Assembly: GCF_001190945.1 (NCBI RefSeq)
Contig: NZ_CP011112.1
Location: forward strand, 62,001 to 126,000
From: Luteipulveratus mongoliensis
Lineage (GTDB): Bacteria; Actinomycetota; Actinomycetes; Actinomycetales; Dermatophilaceae
Direction: 5' to 3'
DNA length: 64,000 bases
The position numbers and the translations under genes were made by a program. The notes under the pieces were generated by a model. That model saw only the letters and a list, made by a program, of their open reading frames with translations, was not told the origin of the DNA and searched no databases. How positions within the stretch are numbered: the first letter of the stretch is position 1; each line of letters starts with the position of its first letter. Below, one piece after another: positions 50,444-59,385 of this stretch.

Positions 50444-50949
50444 GTCGGGTTCTCCTTGTCGGCAATCGACAGACGCGTGCGCCGCCACCTCGGCCCGGCG
50501 CCTGGCGCCGCTGCCGGAGCGGCCGACTCGCCGCGTTGCTCCCACGCCTCGTTGAGGCGAGTGATCAGGTCTCGTGCGGTGGCGACGTCCTCGTCCGACC
50601 AGTCGGCGATGACCTCCGCAAAGACCGCGGAACCAGCCTGGATCGTGGTGTCGACCTCGGCGGTGCCGCGCTCGGTCTGCCGGACCAGGAACGTACGAGA
50701 GTCGTGTGAGTCCGGCTCCACGGTCACCTGCCCGGCCCGCTCCAGCGCGGTCAGATGCCGACTGGTCGCGGATGCGGTGAGGCCGAGCCCGGCGGCGATC
50801 GCGCTCGGGCGGATCGGGCCCTGCGCAGCAACGGTCCCCAGCACCCGGACCCTCGTCAGGTCGAGGTGCCGCGAGATCCGGCGATGGCCCTGGTCGATGA
50901 GCGCCATGACCGCCTCGGCGAGCTCTTCTCGATCATTTCGTTGCGGCAC
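50440..50949 (-). CDS. MarR family regulator
   Basis: 169 residues. Winged HTH: GPIRPSAIAAGLGLTASATSRHLTALERAGQVTVEPDSHDSRTFLVRQTERG. The C-terminal tail is Ala/Pro/Arg-rich. It is translationally coupled to the broken membrane protein gene. A family C palindrome lies upstream at 51004-51085. Confidence 0.85.
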   Translation of the reverse strand: MPQRNDREELAEAVMALIDQGHRRISRHLDLTRVRVLGTVAAQGPIRPSAIAAGLGLTASATSRHLTALERAGQVTVEPDSHDSRTFLVRQTERGTAEVDTTIQAGSAVFAEVIADWSDEDVATARDLITRLNEAWEQRGESAAPAAAPGAGPRWRRTRLSIADKENPT

Positions 50950-51003
50950 GAAACGACTTTAGCCGACCATCATCCGCGCCGGCCACTTGGGCGCCCTCGC
51001 CAT

Positions 51004-51085
51004 CTGAGGAGCGACCGCTCGACGCAGTCCTCAGGCGAAGGCGGCGACTTCCGCCTGAGGTGCGGCCACTCGAGGCGCTCCTCAG
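51004..51085. repeat. 82-bp palindromic element, family C, copy 2
   Basis: CTGAGGAGCGACC at the left end, GGCGCTCCTCAG at the right end, with internal CAGTCCTCAGGCG and CCGCCTGAGG. Equal in length to copy 1 at 49908. The two flank the MarR/membrane gene pair. Confidence 0.75.
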
Positions 51086-51128
51086 AAAGCCCCGGAATCC
51101 CCTTGCGCCGCAGTGCAAAGATGCGGAG

Positions 51129-52085
51129 ATGCTCGAAACCCTGGGTGTGCAGGAGGCGGAAGAGAACGTTTACCGAGCCCTGCTGGGTCTGCCACGGTCG
51201 ACCGTCGCCGAGCTGGCCGCCCGGGTCGGTCGCGAGGTCTCGTCCGTACGCCGGTCGCTCGCCTCCCTGGAGCAGATGGGCCTGGTGAGTCGGATCGCCG
51301 GGCGGCCCGTACGCCTGCTCGCCGCCCGCCCGGATGTCGCCGTCGACGTCCTCGTGGCCCGCAGGCAGGAAGAGCTCGGACGCGCCCAGCTCGCGGCGCG
51401 GGAGCTGCTCGCGGAGGTCGCCACCGAGGAACGCCATCGTCCTGAGCAGGTCGTCGAGGTCATCGTCGGGCGGCAGGCCATCGCGACAAGGTTCGAGCAG
51501 CTCCTGACCAGCACCCGGAACGAGCTGATGGTGTTCGACCGGCCGCCCTACGTCGCCGACGCCAACCGCTCCGACACCACGGTGCGTCAGCTGATGCGGT
51601 CGCAGGTGCAGGTACGCGGTCTCTACGCACCCGAATCCCTAGCAATGCCAGGTGCATTGGACGAAGCACAGGATGCAGCGCGCTTCGGCGAGCTCTCCCG
51701 AGTTCACCCCGATCTGCCGATGAAGCTGGCCATCGGCGACCGGTCACTGGCGATCCTGCCGCTCGCCGTCCAGGAAGTCGTCGACGTCGCACTGGCCATC
51801 CATCCGTCGGCCCTGCTGGACGCGTTGGTGCAGCTGTTCGATCTGCTGTGGCAGCAGGCCACTCCGCTGCTCCCGCCGGACACGTTGAGCAGCGACGTCG
51901 ACGCCGAGCTCGTCGCACTTCTGGCTGCCGGCGTCAAGGACGATGCGATCGCCCGCCGTCTCGACATCAGCACCCGCACGCTGAGCCGTCGCGTGGCCGA
52001 GCTGATGGACGAGCTCAACGTTCGAACTCGCTTCCAAGCCGGCATCCAGGCCGCGCGGCTCGGCTGGTTCTCCGCTCAGGACTGA
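51129..52085 (+). CDS. TrmB-like regulator with C-terminal LuxR-type HTH
   Basis: 318 residues from the ATG at 51129. N-terminal TrmB winged helix: MLETLGVQEAEENVYRALLGLPRSTVAELAARVGREVSSVRRSLASLEQMGLV. The middle resembles the phospholipase-D-like sensor fold of such regulators. The C-terminus has VALLAAGVKDDAIARRLDISTRTLSRRVAELMDELNVRTRFQAG, a LuxR-type HTH. These orphan regulators in actinobacteria often control neighbouring or secondary metabolism genes. Its 3' end overlaps the convergent gene by ten bases. Confidence 0.82.
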   Translation: MLETLGVQEAEENVYRALLGLPRSTVAELAARVGREVSSVRRSLASLEQMGLVSRIAGRPVRLLAARPDVAVDVLVARRQEELGRAQLAARELLAEVATEERHRPEQVVEVIVGRQAIATRFEQLLTSTRNELMVFDRPPYVADANRSDTTVRQLMRSQVQVRGLYAPESLAMPGALDEAQDAARFGELSRVHPDLPMKLAIGDRSLAILPLAVQEVVDVALAIHPSALLDALVQLFDLLWQQATPLLPPDTLSSDVDAELVALLAAGVKDDAIARRLDISTRTLSRRVAELMDELNVRTRFQAGIQAARLGWFSAQD

Positions 52086-54529
52086 CCGTCGACGTAGAGC
52101 GCTCGAGTGATCAGCTGCTGGAGGGTGCCGCCTGCCTGGTCAGCTGCGCTCATCCGCAGCGAGACGAACCCGCTCCATCGTGACCCGTGGGCCGGCAGGG
52201 TGACCTGGTAGCGGCCGCCCGTCACCCGGCGTACCTGCGCGGTCTGCCAGGTCTTGCCGTCGTCGTACGAGACGTCGACGCCGGCCTTCGTGATCGGCGT
52301 CGCGGTCGTGGCGCCCACCTGGTGAGTCAGGTTGAGCCCGAATGAGATTCGGCCGGCGCGGTCAGTCTTGACCCGGTTGCGGATGTCGGATGTGACGTCG
52401 TAGTCGGCCATCAGCAGCGGCTCGGTGAACGCCACACCGTCCGGCGTGTGCCCCGACCGGAAGGTCCAGTCGCTCTGCGCGTGCTTGGACAGCTGCGCCC
52501 AGGACGCGTTGTTGTCGACCCGATAGCTAACGCGGTAGGTCGCATCCGCCGCCGGCACGGTGAGCACGCCGTTCGGCAGCTTCGGCGTCTGCGTCAGCAG
52601 CTGGTCATCGGCGTACACCGTGAAGTCCGTGTCGAGGCCGCCGGCGAAGCTGTCCGAGGCCGCCTCGTCCTGATTGCCATCGGCGTCGACGAACGCGGCG
52701 AGCCGCAGACGCATCTTGTCGCCCGCTCGCTGGACCGGCTGGTACGGGCTGATCCCCGGCGCGATCGGCGCCACGCCCCACGCGTTCGACGCGCGCTCAC
52801 CGGCCCGATACGTCTCGGAGCCAACGTGATTCAGGTCCATGCGCGCGGTGTCGGCGTCCGGGAAGATGTGGTTGTACTCCGACTCCGGCGTCATCACCGC
52901 GTACGCCCAGCGTGTGTTCGGATCCGCCAGGCGGTAGTCCGTACGGGTCCGCGCGCCACCGAGCAGCGGGAGGACGACCGTGTAGGACGCGTCGTCGTAC
53001 GACTGCCACTCGTAGGCCGCCTCGCTGAACGTCGAGCCAGTCGTGGGCTGCCCATGGAAGTGACGGGTGACGGTCGCCAGACTCTTCGGGTCGGCCACCT
53101 GGTGCACGTTCTGCGGGATCGACCCGCGGTGCGTGTAGACGAGGTCGTAGAGGTACGGGCTCGCCGTCTCCCCGCGGACGGCCGCCACCAAGCCCGGCCG
53201 CTGTGACGCGCCGCCCAGACGGCGCAGCACCGCGAGCCCCTCCTCGTGCGAGAGCCGCAGCGTGGGCACCTTCAGCTGGATTCCAGTCTTGCCCGGGTCA
53301 CTGTTGACGCCCGGATTGTCGTTGTAGATCAACACCATTCGGGCTCCCAGCGCGGCCGCGGCGTTGGACTGCTCCCCGACCGGCGTCGCGTCCGAGCGGC
53401 GTACGAGCGCGAGCGACCCGCGCAGACTCTTGCCGACCAGCTCAGCCGGCGTCGCCGTACCGACATCGACGATCGGCAGGACAGCCGAGCCGTCGAGCCG
53501 CGGGTACTGGCTCGCCACATCGCTGAACCACACGCTGTCGTAGTACTCCGGGTGGAGCGTGCCGACGCCGAGCGCGCCCATCTCAATGGCGGGCGCCTCG
53601 AGACGCCACCGCGTGCTGGCCTCGAGCGCGCCCTGGGTGACCTTGCGGGTCGGCTGCAGGAAGAAGCGCTGCTCCAGCTGGGTGCCGGGCGACTCGTGCA
53701 GCTGCTCGATCAGGTCCTCGCCGTTGGCCGCGGTGCGGTGATAGGCGATCTGCATCGCACCACCGTCGTTGGCCCGGGTCGAACGACCTGGCGTCGAGAC
53801 CGTCACCTCACGTCCGAGCCGAGCGTCGAGCGTGAAGCTGCAACCTTCCGTGATCGTCAGCTCCGGGTCACCGACAAGGGCGGTGTTGAGGACTGTGCGG
53901 CCCGACTTCGTGCTCGGCTTGTCGGCGGGCATCGTGTAGACGAAACCCATCACCGAGTACGTCCCCGCCGGCACCTGCACGCACGGACTGTCCGAGGACG
54001 TCGAGCTGCACGGCAGGCTCGGGTTGCCAGGCAGGTAGCGGCGAGCGCGTACGGCCCCCGTCTTCACATCGAAGACCGTCACGACCCCGGTCGCCGGACG
54101 GCCGTCTCGCGCAATGGTGTTCAGGTGCAGGTCATGCAGGGGTACGCCGGCGGGCGCCTTCGCGACCGGCTGGCTCTTGGTCGGACCGACGGTGAACGCG
54201 TTGGGCTCAGGTGAGGCGTCGGACGGGACCACCTGAGTCGTGCCGCCGCTCTTGCTGACCAGAAAGCTTGGTCGTACGCCACTCGCACGTGGCGCAGGGT
54301 CGATGGCTGCCGTGCTCGTACCGTTAGCCAGCTGGGTGAGGTGCACCGTGTCACCGCTGGGGAGCGTCACTTCCTTGGCGCTGGAGGCCGGAGTGAAGGC
54401 GTCTCCCTCAGACGGGATCGCGGGCAGCGCCAGTGCTGCCGAGGACGTCACCATGGCCACCGGAGTGGTGAGCGCGAGCAGCGTGCCAACTCGTCGAGTT
54501 CTGCGTGTTACTAAAGGGTTTCGCATCAT
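52076..54529 (-). CDS. Secreted PA-domain protein without an evident protease domain
   Basis: 817 residues from the ATG at 54529 (GGGAG six bases upstream). Signal peptide about 1-34. A PA (protease-associated) insert is recognisable: GKSLRGSLALVRRSDATPVGEQSNAAAALGARMVLIYNDNPGVN. Beta-rich domains flank it, with FRSGHTPDGVAF...LLMADYDV near the end. The parts resemble the C-terminal half of large actinobacterial subtilases, but I see no Asp/His/Ser catalytic motifs. Possibly an accessory or adhesin-like factor. Function unknown. Confidence 0.7.
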   Translation of the reverse strand: MMRNPLVTRRTRRVGTLLALTTPVAMVTSSAALALPAIPSEGDAFTPASSAKEVTLPSGDTVHLTQLANGTSTAAIDPAPRASGVRPSFLVSKSGGTTQVVPSDASPEPNAFTVGPTKSQPVAKAPAGVPLHDLHLNTIARDGRPATGVVTVFDVKTGAVRARRYLPGNPSLPCSSTSSDSPCVQVPAGTYSVMGFVYTMPADKPSTKSGRTVLNTALVGDPELTITEGCSFTLDARLGREVTVSTPGRSTRANDGGAMQIAYHRTAANGEDLIEQLHESPGTQLEQRFFLQPTRKVTQGALEASTRWRLEAPAIEMGALGVGTLHPEYYDSVWFSDVASQYPRLDGSAVLPIVDVGTATPAELVGKSLRGSLALVRRSDATPVGEQSNAAAALGARMVLIYNDNPGVNSDPGKTGIQLKVPTLRLSHEEGLAVLRRLGGASQRPGLVAAVRGETASPYLYDLVYTHRGSIPQNVHQVADPKSLATVTRHFHGQPTTGSTFSEAAYEWQSYDDASYTVVLPLLGGARTRTDYRLADPNTRWAYAVMTPESEYNHIFPDADTARMDLNHVGSETYRAGERASNAWGVAPIAPGISPYQPVQRAGDKMRLRLAAFVDADGNQDEAASDSFAGGLDTDFTVYADDQLLTQTPKLPNGVLTVPAADATYRVSYRVDNNASWAQLSKHAQSDWTFRSGHTPDGVAFTEPLLMADYDVTSDIRNRVKTDRAGRISFGLNLTHQVGATTATPITKAGVDVSYDDGKTWQTAQVRRVTGGRYQVTLPAHGSRWSGFVSLRMSAADQAGGTLQQLITRALYVDGQS

Positions 54530-54661
54530 GGTGTGCTCCCAGGATCGTGACGCGTGCCAACGGCACACCTCTGTCTACCTGGAGCGCGGCAGGTTCCGGC
54601 CATGATTCGCCTGGCGGCCTGTCGCCATGGCCGCTAGTCGCCAGCGAGGCATGCTGGGCGT

Positions 54662-55591
54662 ATGCACCCGACACGGCGAGCTGTCCTCGCCTCCTCCGCT
54701 GCTGCGCCGGTCGGCCTGCTCGCAGCGTGCGGCTCACCCTCGAAGGCTGCCGTGCCGAGCAAGGCGCCCTCGTCGACGCCAGCCCGGACCGCGGCACCAG
54801 CGGCCGCCAGCCTCCAGCCGCTCGAGTCGCGGCACGGCGTACGGCTCGGGGTCTATGCGATCGACACCGGCACGAAGCGCGAGGTGGCGTACAGGGCAGA
54901 CGAGCGGTTCGCGTACGCCTCGACGTTCAAGGCGCTGGCCGCGGCGATGGTGGTGCGGAAGGTGGGGTTGCCGGGACTGGGGCGACGCGTACCGATCGCT
55001 CAGAGCGACATCGTCGACAACTCTCCGGTGACCGGGAAGCACGTCGGCGGCGACATGGCGCTGCGCGAAATCATCGACGCTGCACTGAGATTCAGCGACA
55101 ACACCGCTGGGAACAAGCTGCTGGCCGAGCTCGGCGGACCGACCGGCTTCGGTCGTACGCTCCAGACAACCCTGGGCGATCAGGTCACGCGGCCGACCCG
55201 ATGGGAGACCGACCTGAACTCGGGCGCGCCGGGAGACCTGCGCGACACCAGCACCCCGCGCCAGCTCGCCGTCGACCTCCGAGCGGTCCTGCTCGACAGC
55301 GCGTTGCCTCGGCCGGAGCAGGCGCTGCTGCGCGACGTGATGTGGCGAAACACTACAGGGGACAAGACAATTCGGGCAGGCGTGCCGCACGGATGGCCGG
55401 TCGCCGACAAGACCGGAAGCGCGAGCTATGGCAGGCGCAACGACATCGCCGTCATCTGGCCGCCCAACCGCTCACCCGTGGTGCTCTCGGTGCTGACGGC
55501 TCGCGACAAGGCGGATGCACCCACCGTGGATGCCGCCGTCGCGGACGCCACGAAAGCGGTGCTGCGCGCACTCGGCGTCGCGCCCTCGTAG
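54662..55591 (+). CDS. bla: Class A beta-lactamase
   Basis: 309 residues. All class A motifs are present: STFK (Ser87, Lys90), SDN (145-147), E182 in RWETDLN (the Glu166 equivalent) and KTG (250-252). The N-terminus RRAVLASSAAAPVGLLAAC combines a twin-arginine pattern and a lipobox Cys23, so a membrane-anchored, Tat-exported enzyme is likely. Expected to hydrolyse penicillins. Divergent from the PA-domain gene; no BlaI/BlaR nearby. Confidence 0.93.
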   Translation: MHPTRRAVLASSAAAPVGLLAACGSPSKAAVPSKAPSSTPARTAAPAAASLQPLESRHGVRLGVYAIDTGTKREVAYRADERFAYASTFKALAAAMVVRKVGLPGLGRRVPIAQSDIVDNSPVTGKHVGGDMALREIIDAALRFSDNTAGNKLLAELGGPTGFGRTLQTTLGDQVTRPTRWETDLNSGAPGDLRDTSTPRQLAVDLRAVLLDSALPRPEQALLRDVMWRNTTGDKTIRAGVPHGWPVADKTGSASYGRRNDIAVIWPPNRSPVVLSVLTARDKADAPTVDAAVADATKAVLRALGVAPS

Positions 55592-55598
55592 GCGGGGG

Positions 55599-56057
55599 TC
55601 AGGCCCCCGGGTCGAACGGGACGCGGTGGTCGTGATCGTCGAGGTAGTAGAGCTGGGTGGCGCGGGCCCTGTGGAGACGGAAGTTGCCGTCGCCGGTGAC
55701 GTCTCCCAGACCGAGCCGGCCGATCCCGACCGCTGCCTCGCGGGCGTTGAACGTCGCGAGCGCCTCGGGCACGTCGGACTCCTCGACCTCCTGGGCGAGC
55801 GCCTCGGCGTACACCGCCTTCCCGGTGAGCGGCGGCACGGTGGAGTCGAAGATGACGAACCCGACCTCGGACCGCTGCGCGATGTTGCGTGAGTGCTGCG
55901 CCTCCGGCCGGGAGAGCCAGACGAACTCGGTGTAGCCCTTGTGGGCGAACCACACGGGCGAGGCCCACGGCCGGCCGTCGGCGTCTGCGGTGGCGAGCGT
56001 GACGTACTGGTTGGCGTCGATGAGCTGCCGTGCGGCGGCGATCGGGTTGGCGTCCAT
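55599..56057 (-). CDS. Pyridoxamine 5'-phosphate oxidase-like flavin/F420 protein
   Basis: 152 residues from the ATG at 56057, AGGAG just upstream; the open frame upstream crosses the promoter region. Split beta-barrel: YVTLATADADGRPWASPVWFAHKGYTEFVWLS, HSRNIAQRSEVGFVIFDS. Small PNPOx-fold proteins of actinobacteria bind FMN or F420 and reduce diverse substrates. Convergent with bla. Confidence 0.82.
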   Translation of the reverse strand: MDANPIAAARQLIDANQYVTLATADADGRPWASPVWFAHKGYTEFVWLSRPEAQHSRNIAQRSEVGFVIFDSTVPPLTGKAVYAEALAQEVEESDVPEALATFNAREAAVGIGRLGLGDVTGDGNFRLHRARATQLYYLDDHDHRVPFDPGA

Positions 56058-56090
56058 GGTGCTCCTGCCTGTGTGGTGTCCGTCCTTCAT

Positions 56091-56107
56091 ACGACCGGCC
56101 CGGTCGT
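56091..56107. promoter_or_regulatory. 17-bp palindrome between divergent genes
   Basis: ACGACCGG-C-CCGGTCGT is a perfect inverted repeat 34 bp upstream of the PNPOx-like start, a good operator candidate. The 161-bp gap also holds a weaker CGGAC-N7-GTCCG dyad near 56155. Confidence 0.5.
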
Positions 56108-56218
56108 GGCGTCCAGGCATTGCGAGATGTCTCCAGGACGCGCACCTTTTCGGACGCCGATTGTCCGGAATGAGTCCTACGGTCGGCAAAGACCACTCAC
56201 TACACGGGGAGCCCCGCC

Positions 56219-56791
56219 ATGACCGAGCTCGTACTGTTCCACCACATCCAGGGTCTGACCAAGGGAGTCGAGGCGTTCGCCGACACCCTGCGGCAGGCCG
56301 GCCACACCGTGCACACACCCGACTCGTTCGAGGGCCGGACCTTCGACTCCATCGATGAGGGCGCGGCGTACTGCGGCGAGGTGGGCTTCGGCGAGATCCG
56401 GGCCCGCGGGATCAAGGCGGCGGAGGAGCTCCCCGAGCAGCTCGCGTACGCCGGGTTCTCCCTCGGCGGCATGCCGGCTCAGCAGCTGCTCCAGACCCGA
56501 CCCGGCGCGCTCGGCGGGCTGTTCTTCCACACGTTCGTCGAGCCGTCCGAGTTCGGCACCTGGCCCGAAGGCGTGCCGGCGCAGATCCACTCGATGGACA
56601 ACGACCCGATGTTCGTCGGCGAGGGCGATATCGAGCCCGCCCAGAAGTTCGTCGACTCGCACGACGAGGTCGAGATGTTCCTCTACCCGGGCGACCAGCA
56701 CCTGTTCGCGGACAGCTCGCTGCCGTCGTACGACGAGGCCGCGACCAAGCTCGTGCTCGAGCGCTCGATCGCCTTCCTCGACCGCCTCTGA
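56219..56791 (+). CDS. Dienelactone hydrolase family protein
   Basis: 190 residues. The nucleophile elbow reads AGFSLGGMPAQ, so Ser takes the place of the catalytic Cys of classical dienelactone hydrolases; GDQHLFADSS supplies the His. Compact alpha/beta hydrolase without lid. Substrate unknown. Divergent from the PNPOx-like gene, followed by a hairpin. Confidence 0.83.
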   Translation: MTELVLFHHIQGLTKGVEAFADTLRQAGHTVHTPDSFEGRTFDSIDEGAAYCGEVGFGEIRARGIKAAEELPEQLAYAGFSLGGMPAQQLLQTRPGALGGLFFHTFVEPSEFGTWPEGVPAQIHSMDNDPMFVGEGDIEPAQKFVDSHDEVEMFLYPGDQHLFADSSLPSYDEAATKLVLERSIAFLDRL

Positions 56792-56803
56792 GCGGCCGGG
56801 CCT

Positions 56804-56834
56804 GACAGGCTTGGGAGGTCGAAGCAAGCCTGTC
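56804..56834 (+). terminator. Hairpin between the hydrolase and the next gene
   Basis: GACAGGCTTG (56804-56813) pairs perfectly with CAAGCCTGTC (56825-56834). GGGAGG in its loop region could serve as ribosome site for the following gene, so a regulatory role is also possible. Confidence 0.6.
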
Positions 56835-56836
56835 GG

Positions 56837-57961
56837 GTGTGGCGCCCGTGCGAGACTCCGGGCGTGCAGCTGCCTCTGGATGATGACCTGTTCGAGTCGT
56901 ACAGCGCGCCGGACGGATCGTGGGCCGGGCCTGGCCAGGTCGTGCACCCCGACTACCACCAGTTCTACTTCGCGGGACCCCGCGAAGAGATGGCGTGGAA
57001 CTTCGACCACGACCTCATCGAGGCCGACCCGCTGGGCAACGTCGTCGTCTCAACCGTGTGCCGCATGGGACCGGTCGCCGTGCTCGTCGACGTGCGCGAT
57101 CAAGCGCCTGGGCAGCTTGACCGGAACGACGGCTGGGAAGCCGTGGAGCAGATCAGCATCCCGGTCATCGGCGATCGCCAACTCGAGTCCTGGGGTGGCG
57201 GTCCGATCCACCCCGTTGACATCACTCCCGGTGACTACGAGCTGCGCGCGCATCGCCGCACCTGGGGCGCCGAGTACGACACCGGCGCCGACCGAGTGCA
57301 CGAGTTCTACCTGCTGCAGCTGTGGCCGGCCGCATCTGGCGTGTCCCTCACGACGACCGCGCGTGCTCGGGTCGAGGCAGCCGAACGCGAACGCCAGGAC
57401 GAAGAGGCGCGGCGATGGCAGGCGTGGGACGACTCGGTGGCAGCGGAGCACAGGCGTACGACGTGGGGTGGCCGCGAGCCGTCCCCGAGCCTCGAGGCCG
57501 TTGGCCCCGAATCAGGTCCAGTGGCCCGGGCTGACTGGCAGCTCGCCAACGCGATCGCAGAGGCCAACGAGGAGCAGCAGCGTCGGATCGCAGTCTGGGC
57601 CGTCAGGGAAGCGATCCAAGGACTGCCGACGGATGTCGTCGACTTCGGGATCGCGCTCGAGGCTCTCGCGGACGGCCGTACGCTGCCGCCGCCCTTCGAT
57701 GACGAGTCACGTGTCCATGAGCTCCTGTTTCCCGGACCCACCCGTGTCGAGATCCGCCGGGTGACCGCCGCCGAGATGTCCGAGAGGTCTGAGATGACGC
57801 GGCCCCCGATCGCGCGAGAGGCCGCCGCACTCGCCGCGATCAGGATGGCGACCGGCGCCGATCCTGCGGTGGCAGCCATGGGCGCCCTCAGCCAGGCTGC
57901 TGCCGGGCAGTCGGACCGTGCCGCGTTCTGGTCGAGGGCACACGAGTTCGTCCTCGGCTGA
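56837..57961 (+). CDS. Unknown cytoplasmic protein
   Basis: 374 residues, GTG start at 56837 or, equally plausible, GTG at 56864 (VQLPLDDDLFESY). The first 150 residues are beta-rich and look like a globular domain (HPDYHQFYFAGPREEMAWNFDHDL, HEFYLLQLWP). A charged helical segment (ARARVEAAERERQDEEARRWQAW) and a more helical C-terminal half follow. No signal peptide or membrane helix. I do not recognise the family. Confidence 0.65.
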   Translation: MWRPCETPGVQLPLDDDLFESYSAPDGSWAGPGQVVHPDYHQFYFAGPREEMAWNFDHDLIEADPLGNVVVSTVCRMGPVAVLVDVRDQAPGQLDRNDGWEAVEQISIPVIGDRQLESWGGGPIHPVDITPGDYELRAHRRTWGAEYDTGADRVHEFYLLQLWPAASGVSLTTTARARVEAAERERQDEEARRWQAWDDSVAAEHRRTTWGGREPSPSLEAVGPESGPVARADWQLANAIAEANEEQQRRIAVWAVREAIQGLPTDVVDFGIALEALADGRTLPPPFDDESRVHELLFPGPTRVEIRRVTAAEMSERSEMTRPPIAREAAALAAIRMATGADPAVAAMGALSQAAAGQSDRAAFWSRAHEFVLG

Positions 57962-58052
57962 CAGCCCTCTGACGGGTCGGACTTTCGCGTTCGACGTATC
58001 TGCTCGAAATGCTTGCGCTCCCGACCGTCCAGTGGCACGATCACCGACCATT

Positions 58053-58065
58053 AGGAAACTTTCCT
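58053..58065. promoter_or_regulatory. ROK operator
   Basis: AGGAAACTTTCCT is a perfect palindrome within TTAGGAAACTTTCCTA, followed by a TATTAGG half-site copy, 18 bp before the ROK regulator start. AT-rich against its surroundings. Confidence 0.7.
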
Positions 58066-58083
58066 ATCTATTAGGTCGAGGTC

Positions 58084-59328
58084 ATGACACGAGACACGGC
58101 GAACCCCGGAACGCCGAGCATGCTGCGCGGCATCAATGACCGCGCGGCGCTCCACCTGCTGATCGAGCACGGACCGCTCTCGCGCTCCCGGCTCGGCGAG
58201 CTGACCGGTCTGTCCAAGCCAACCACCTCCCAGCTCCTCACCCGTCTTTCCGAGGCGGGACTGGTCATCAACACCGGCAACACCCACGGTGGGCCGGGCC
58301 CACGCGCCCAGCTGTACGCCGTCAACCCGGACGCGGCGTACGCCGCCGGGCTCGACGTGACGCCGACGCGCGTCCTGGCTGCGGTCACGGACATCACCGG
58401 CCGCACCGTGGGCGAGTACGAGCTGCCCACCCCGCGCCGCGCCAAGCCTGACGCCGTCGAGCATGTGCAGTCCGCTCTGGACGGGGCGTGTCTGGCGGCG
58501 GGGATCCCCCGGTCCCGGCTCCACCGGATGGTCATCGGCACCCCGGGCGCGTTCGACCCGAGCACCCGCCGGCTGTTCTACGCCCGCCACCTCCCGGGCT
58601 GGCACGACGCGCGACTGCTGGACCGGTTGGCCGAGGCGGTCAAGGTGCCTTTCGACGTCGGCAACGACGTCAACCTCGCCGCCCGTGCAGAGCAGAGCGC
58701 CGGCCGTGCGCGCGGCGTCGACAACTTCGTACTCCTCTGGGCCGACGAAGGCATCGGTGCGGCGATCGTGATCGCCGGCCGCATCCACAGCGGCGCGACC
58801 GGTGGTGCCGGCGAGATCGGGTTCCTGCCGCTGCCAGGCACGCCCCTGGTTCGTGACGTCCGGCGCGGCAACACCGGCGGCTTCCAGGAGCTCGCCGGTG
58901 GCAAACAGGTGCTGACGCTCGCCCGATCGCTCGGCATCCGGGCGAGCACGCCCGAGGCCGCGGTTACTCGCGCGCACACGCTGCCCGGCAAGGGCGACGT
59001 CCTGCTCTCGACCCTCGCCGAACGGTTCGCGCTCGGCATCGCCGCGCTCGTCGCGGTCGTCGATCCCACGCTCGTCGTCCTGGCGGGCGGCATCCTGGCC
59101 GCCGGTGGCGAGCCGCTGCGCGACCGGATCAGCGACCAGGTCGGCTCGCTGGCTGCTGCACATCCCCGGCTGGAGCTCGCCGACGTCACGGATCACCCGG
59201 TGCTCGCGGGGGCACTCCAGACCGCGGTCAGCGCCACCCGCGAGGACGTCTTCGACACCATCGCGCGCCGCGCCGGCGCTCCACGAGCGGCGAACGCCAC
59301 CTCGGCGCACACGTCCCAACCCTCCTGA
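58084..59328 (+). CDS. ROK family (NagC/XylR-type) sugar-responsive regulator
   Basis: 414 residues. N-terminal winged HTH (LLIEHGPLSRSRLGELTGLSKPTTSQLLTRLSEAGLV). The ROK domain has GNDVNLAARAEQ, GIGAAIVIAGRIHSGATGGAGEIGFLPL. The zinc-binding ROK cysteine motif (CxCGxxGC) is missing, as in some regulators. Upstream palindrome suggests autoregulation and control of the following sugar operon. Confidence 0.88.
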   Translation: MTRDTANPGTPSMLRGINDRAALHLLIEHGPLSRSRLGELTGLSKPTTSQLLTRLSEAGLVINTGNTHGGPGPRAQLYAVNPDAAYAAGLDVTPTRVLAAVTDITGRTVGEYELPTPRRAKPDAVEHVQSALDGACLAAGIPRSRLHRMVIGTPGAFDPSTRRLFYARHLPGWHDARLLDRLAEAVKVPFDVGNDVNLAARAEQSAGRARGVDNFVLLWADEGIGAAIVIAGRIHSGATGGAGEIGFLPLPGTPLVRDVRRGNTGGFQELAGGKQVLTLARSLGIRASTPEAAVTRAHTLPGKGDVLLSTLAERFALGIAALVAVVDPTLVVLAGGILAAGGEPLRDRISDQVGSLAAAHPRLELADVTDHPVLAGALQTAVSATREDVFDTIARRAGAPRAANATSAHTSQPS

Positions 59329-59385
59329 CATGACGGCGCGCCGACCCCCGGCGGCCACCCGGACCGGCACGACGAGGAGAGCATC

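Noticed and set aside
54570-54661. BlaI-type operator upstream of the beta-lactamase
   Set aside because: Only weak GC-rich dyads (CTGGCG/CGCCAG) are present; no TACA-N-TGTA-type site and no BlaI/BlaR gene.
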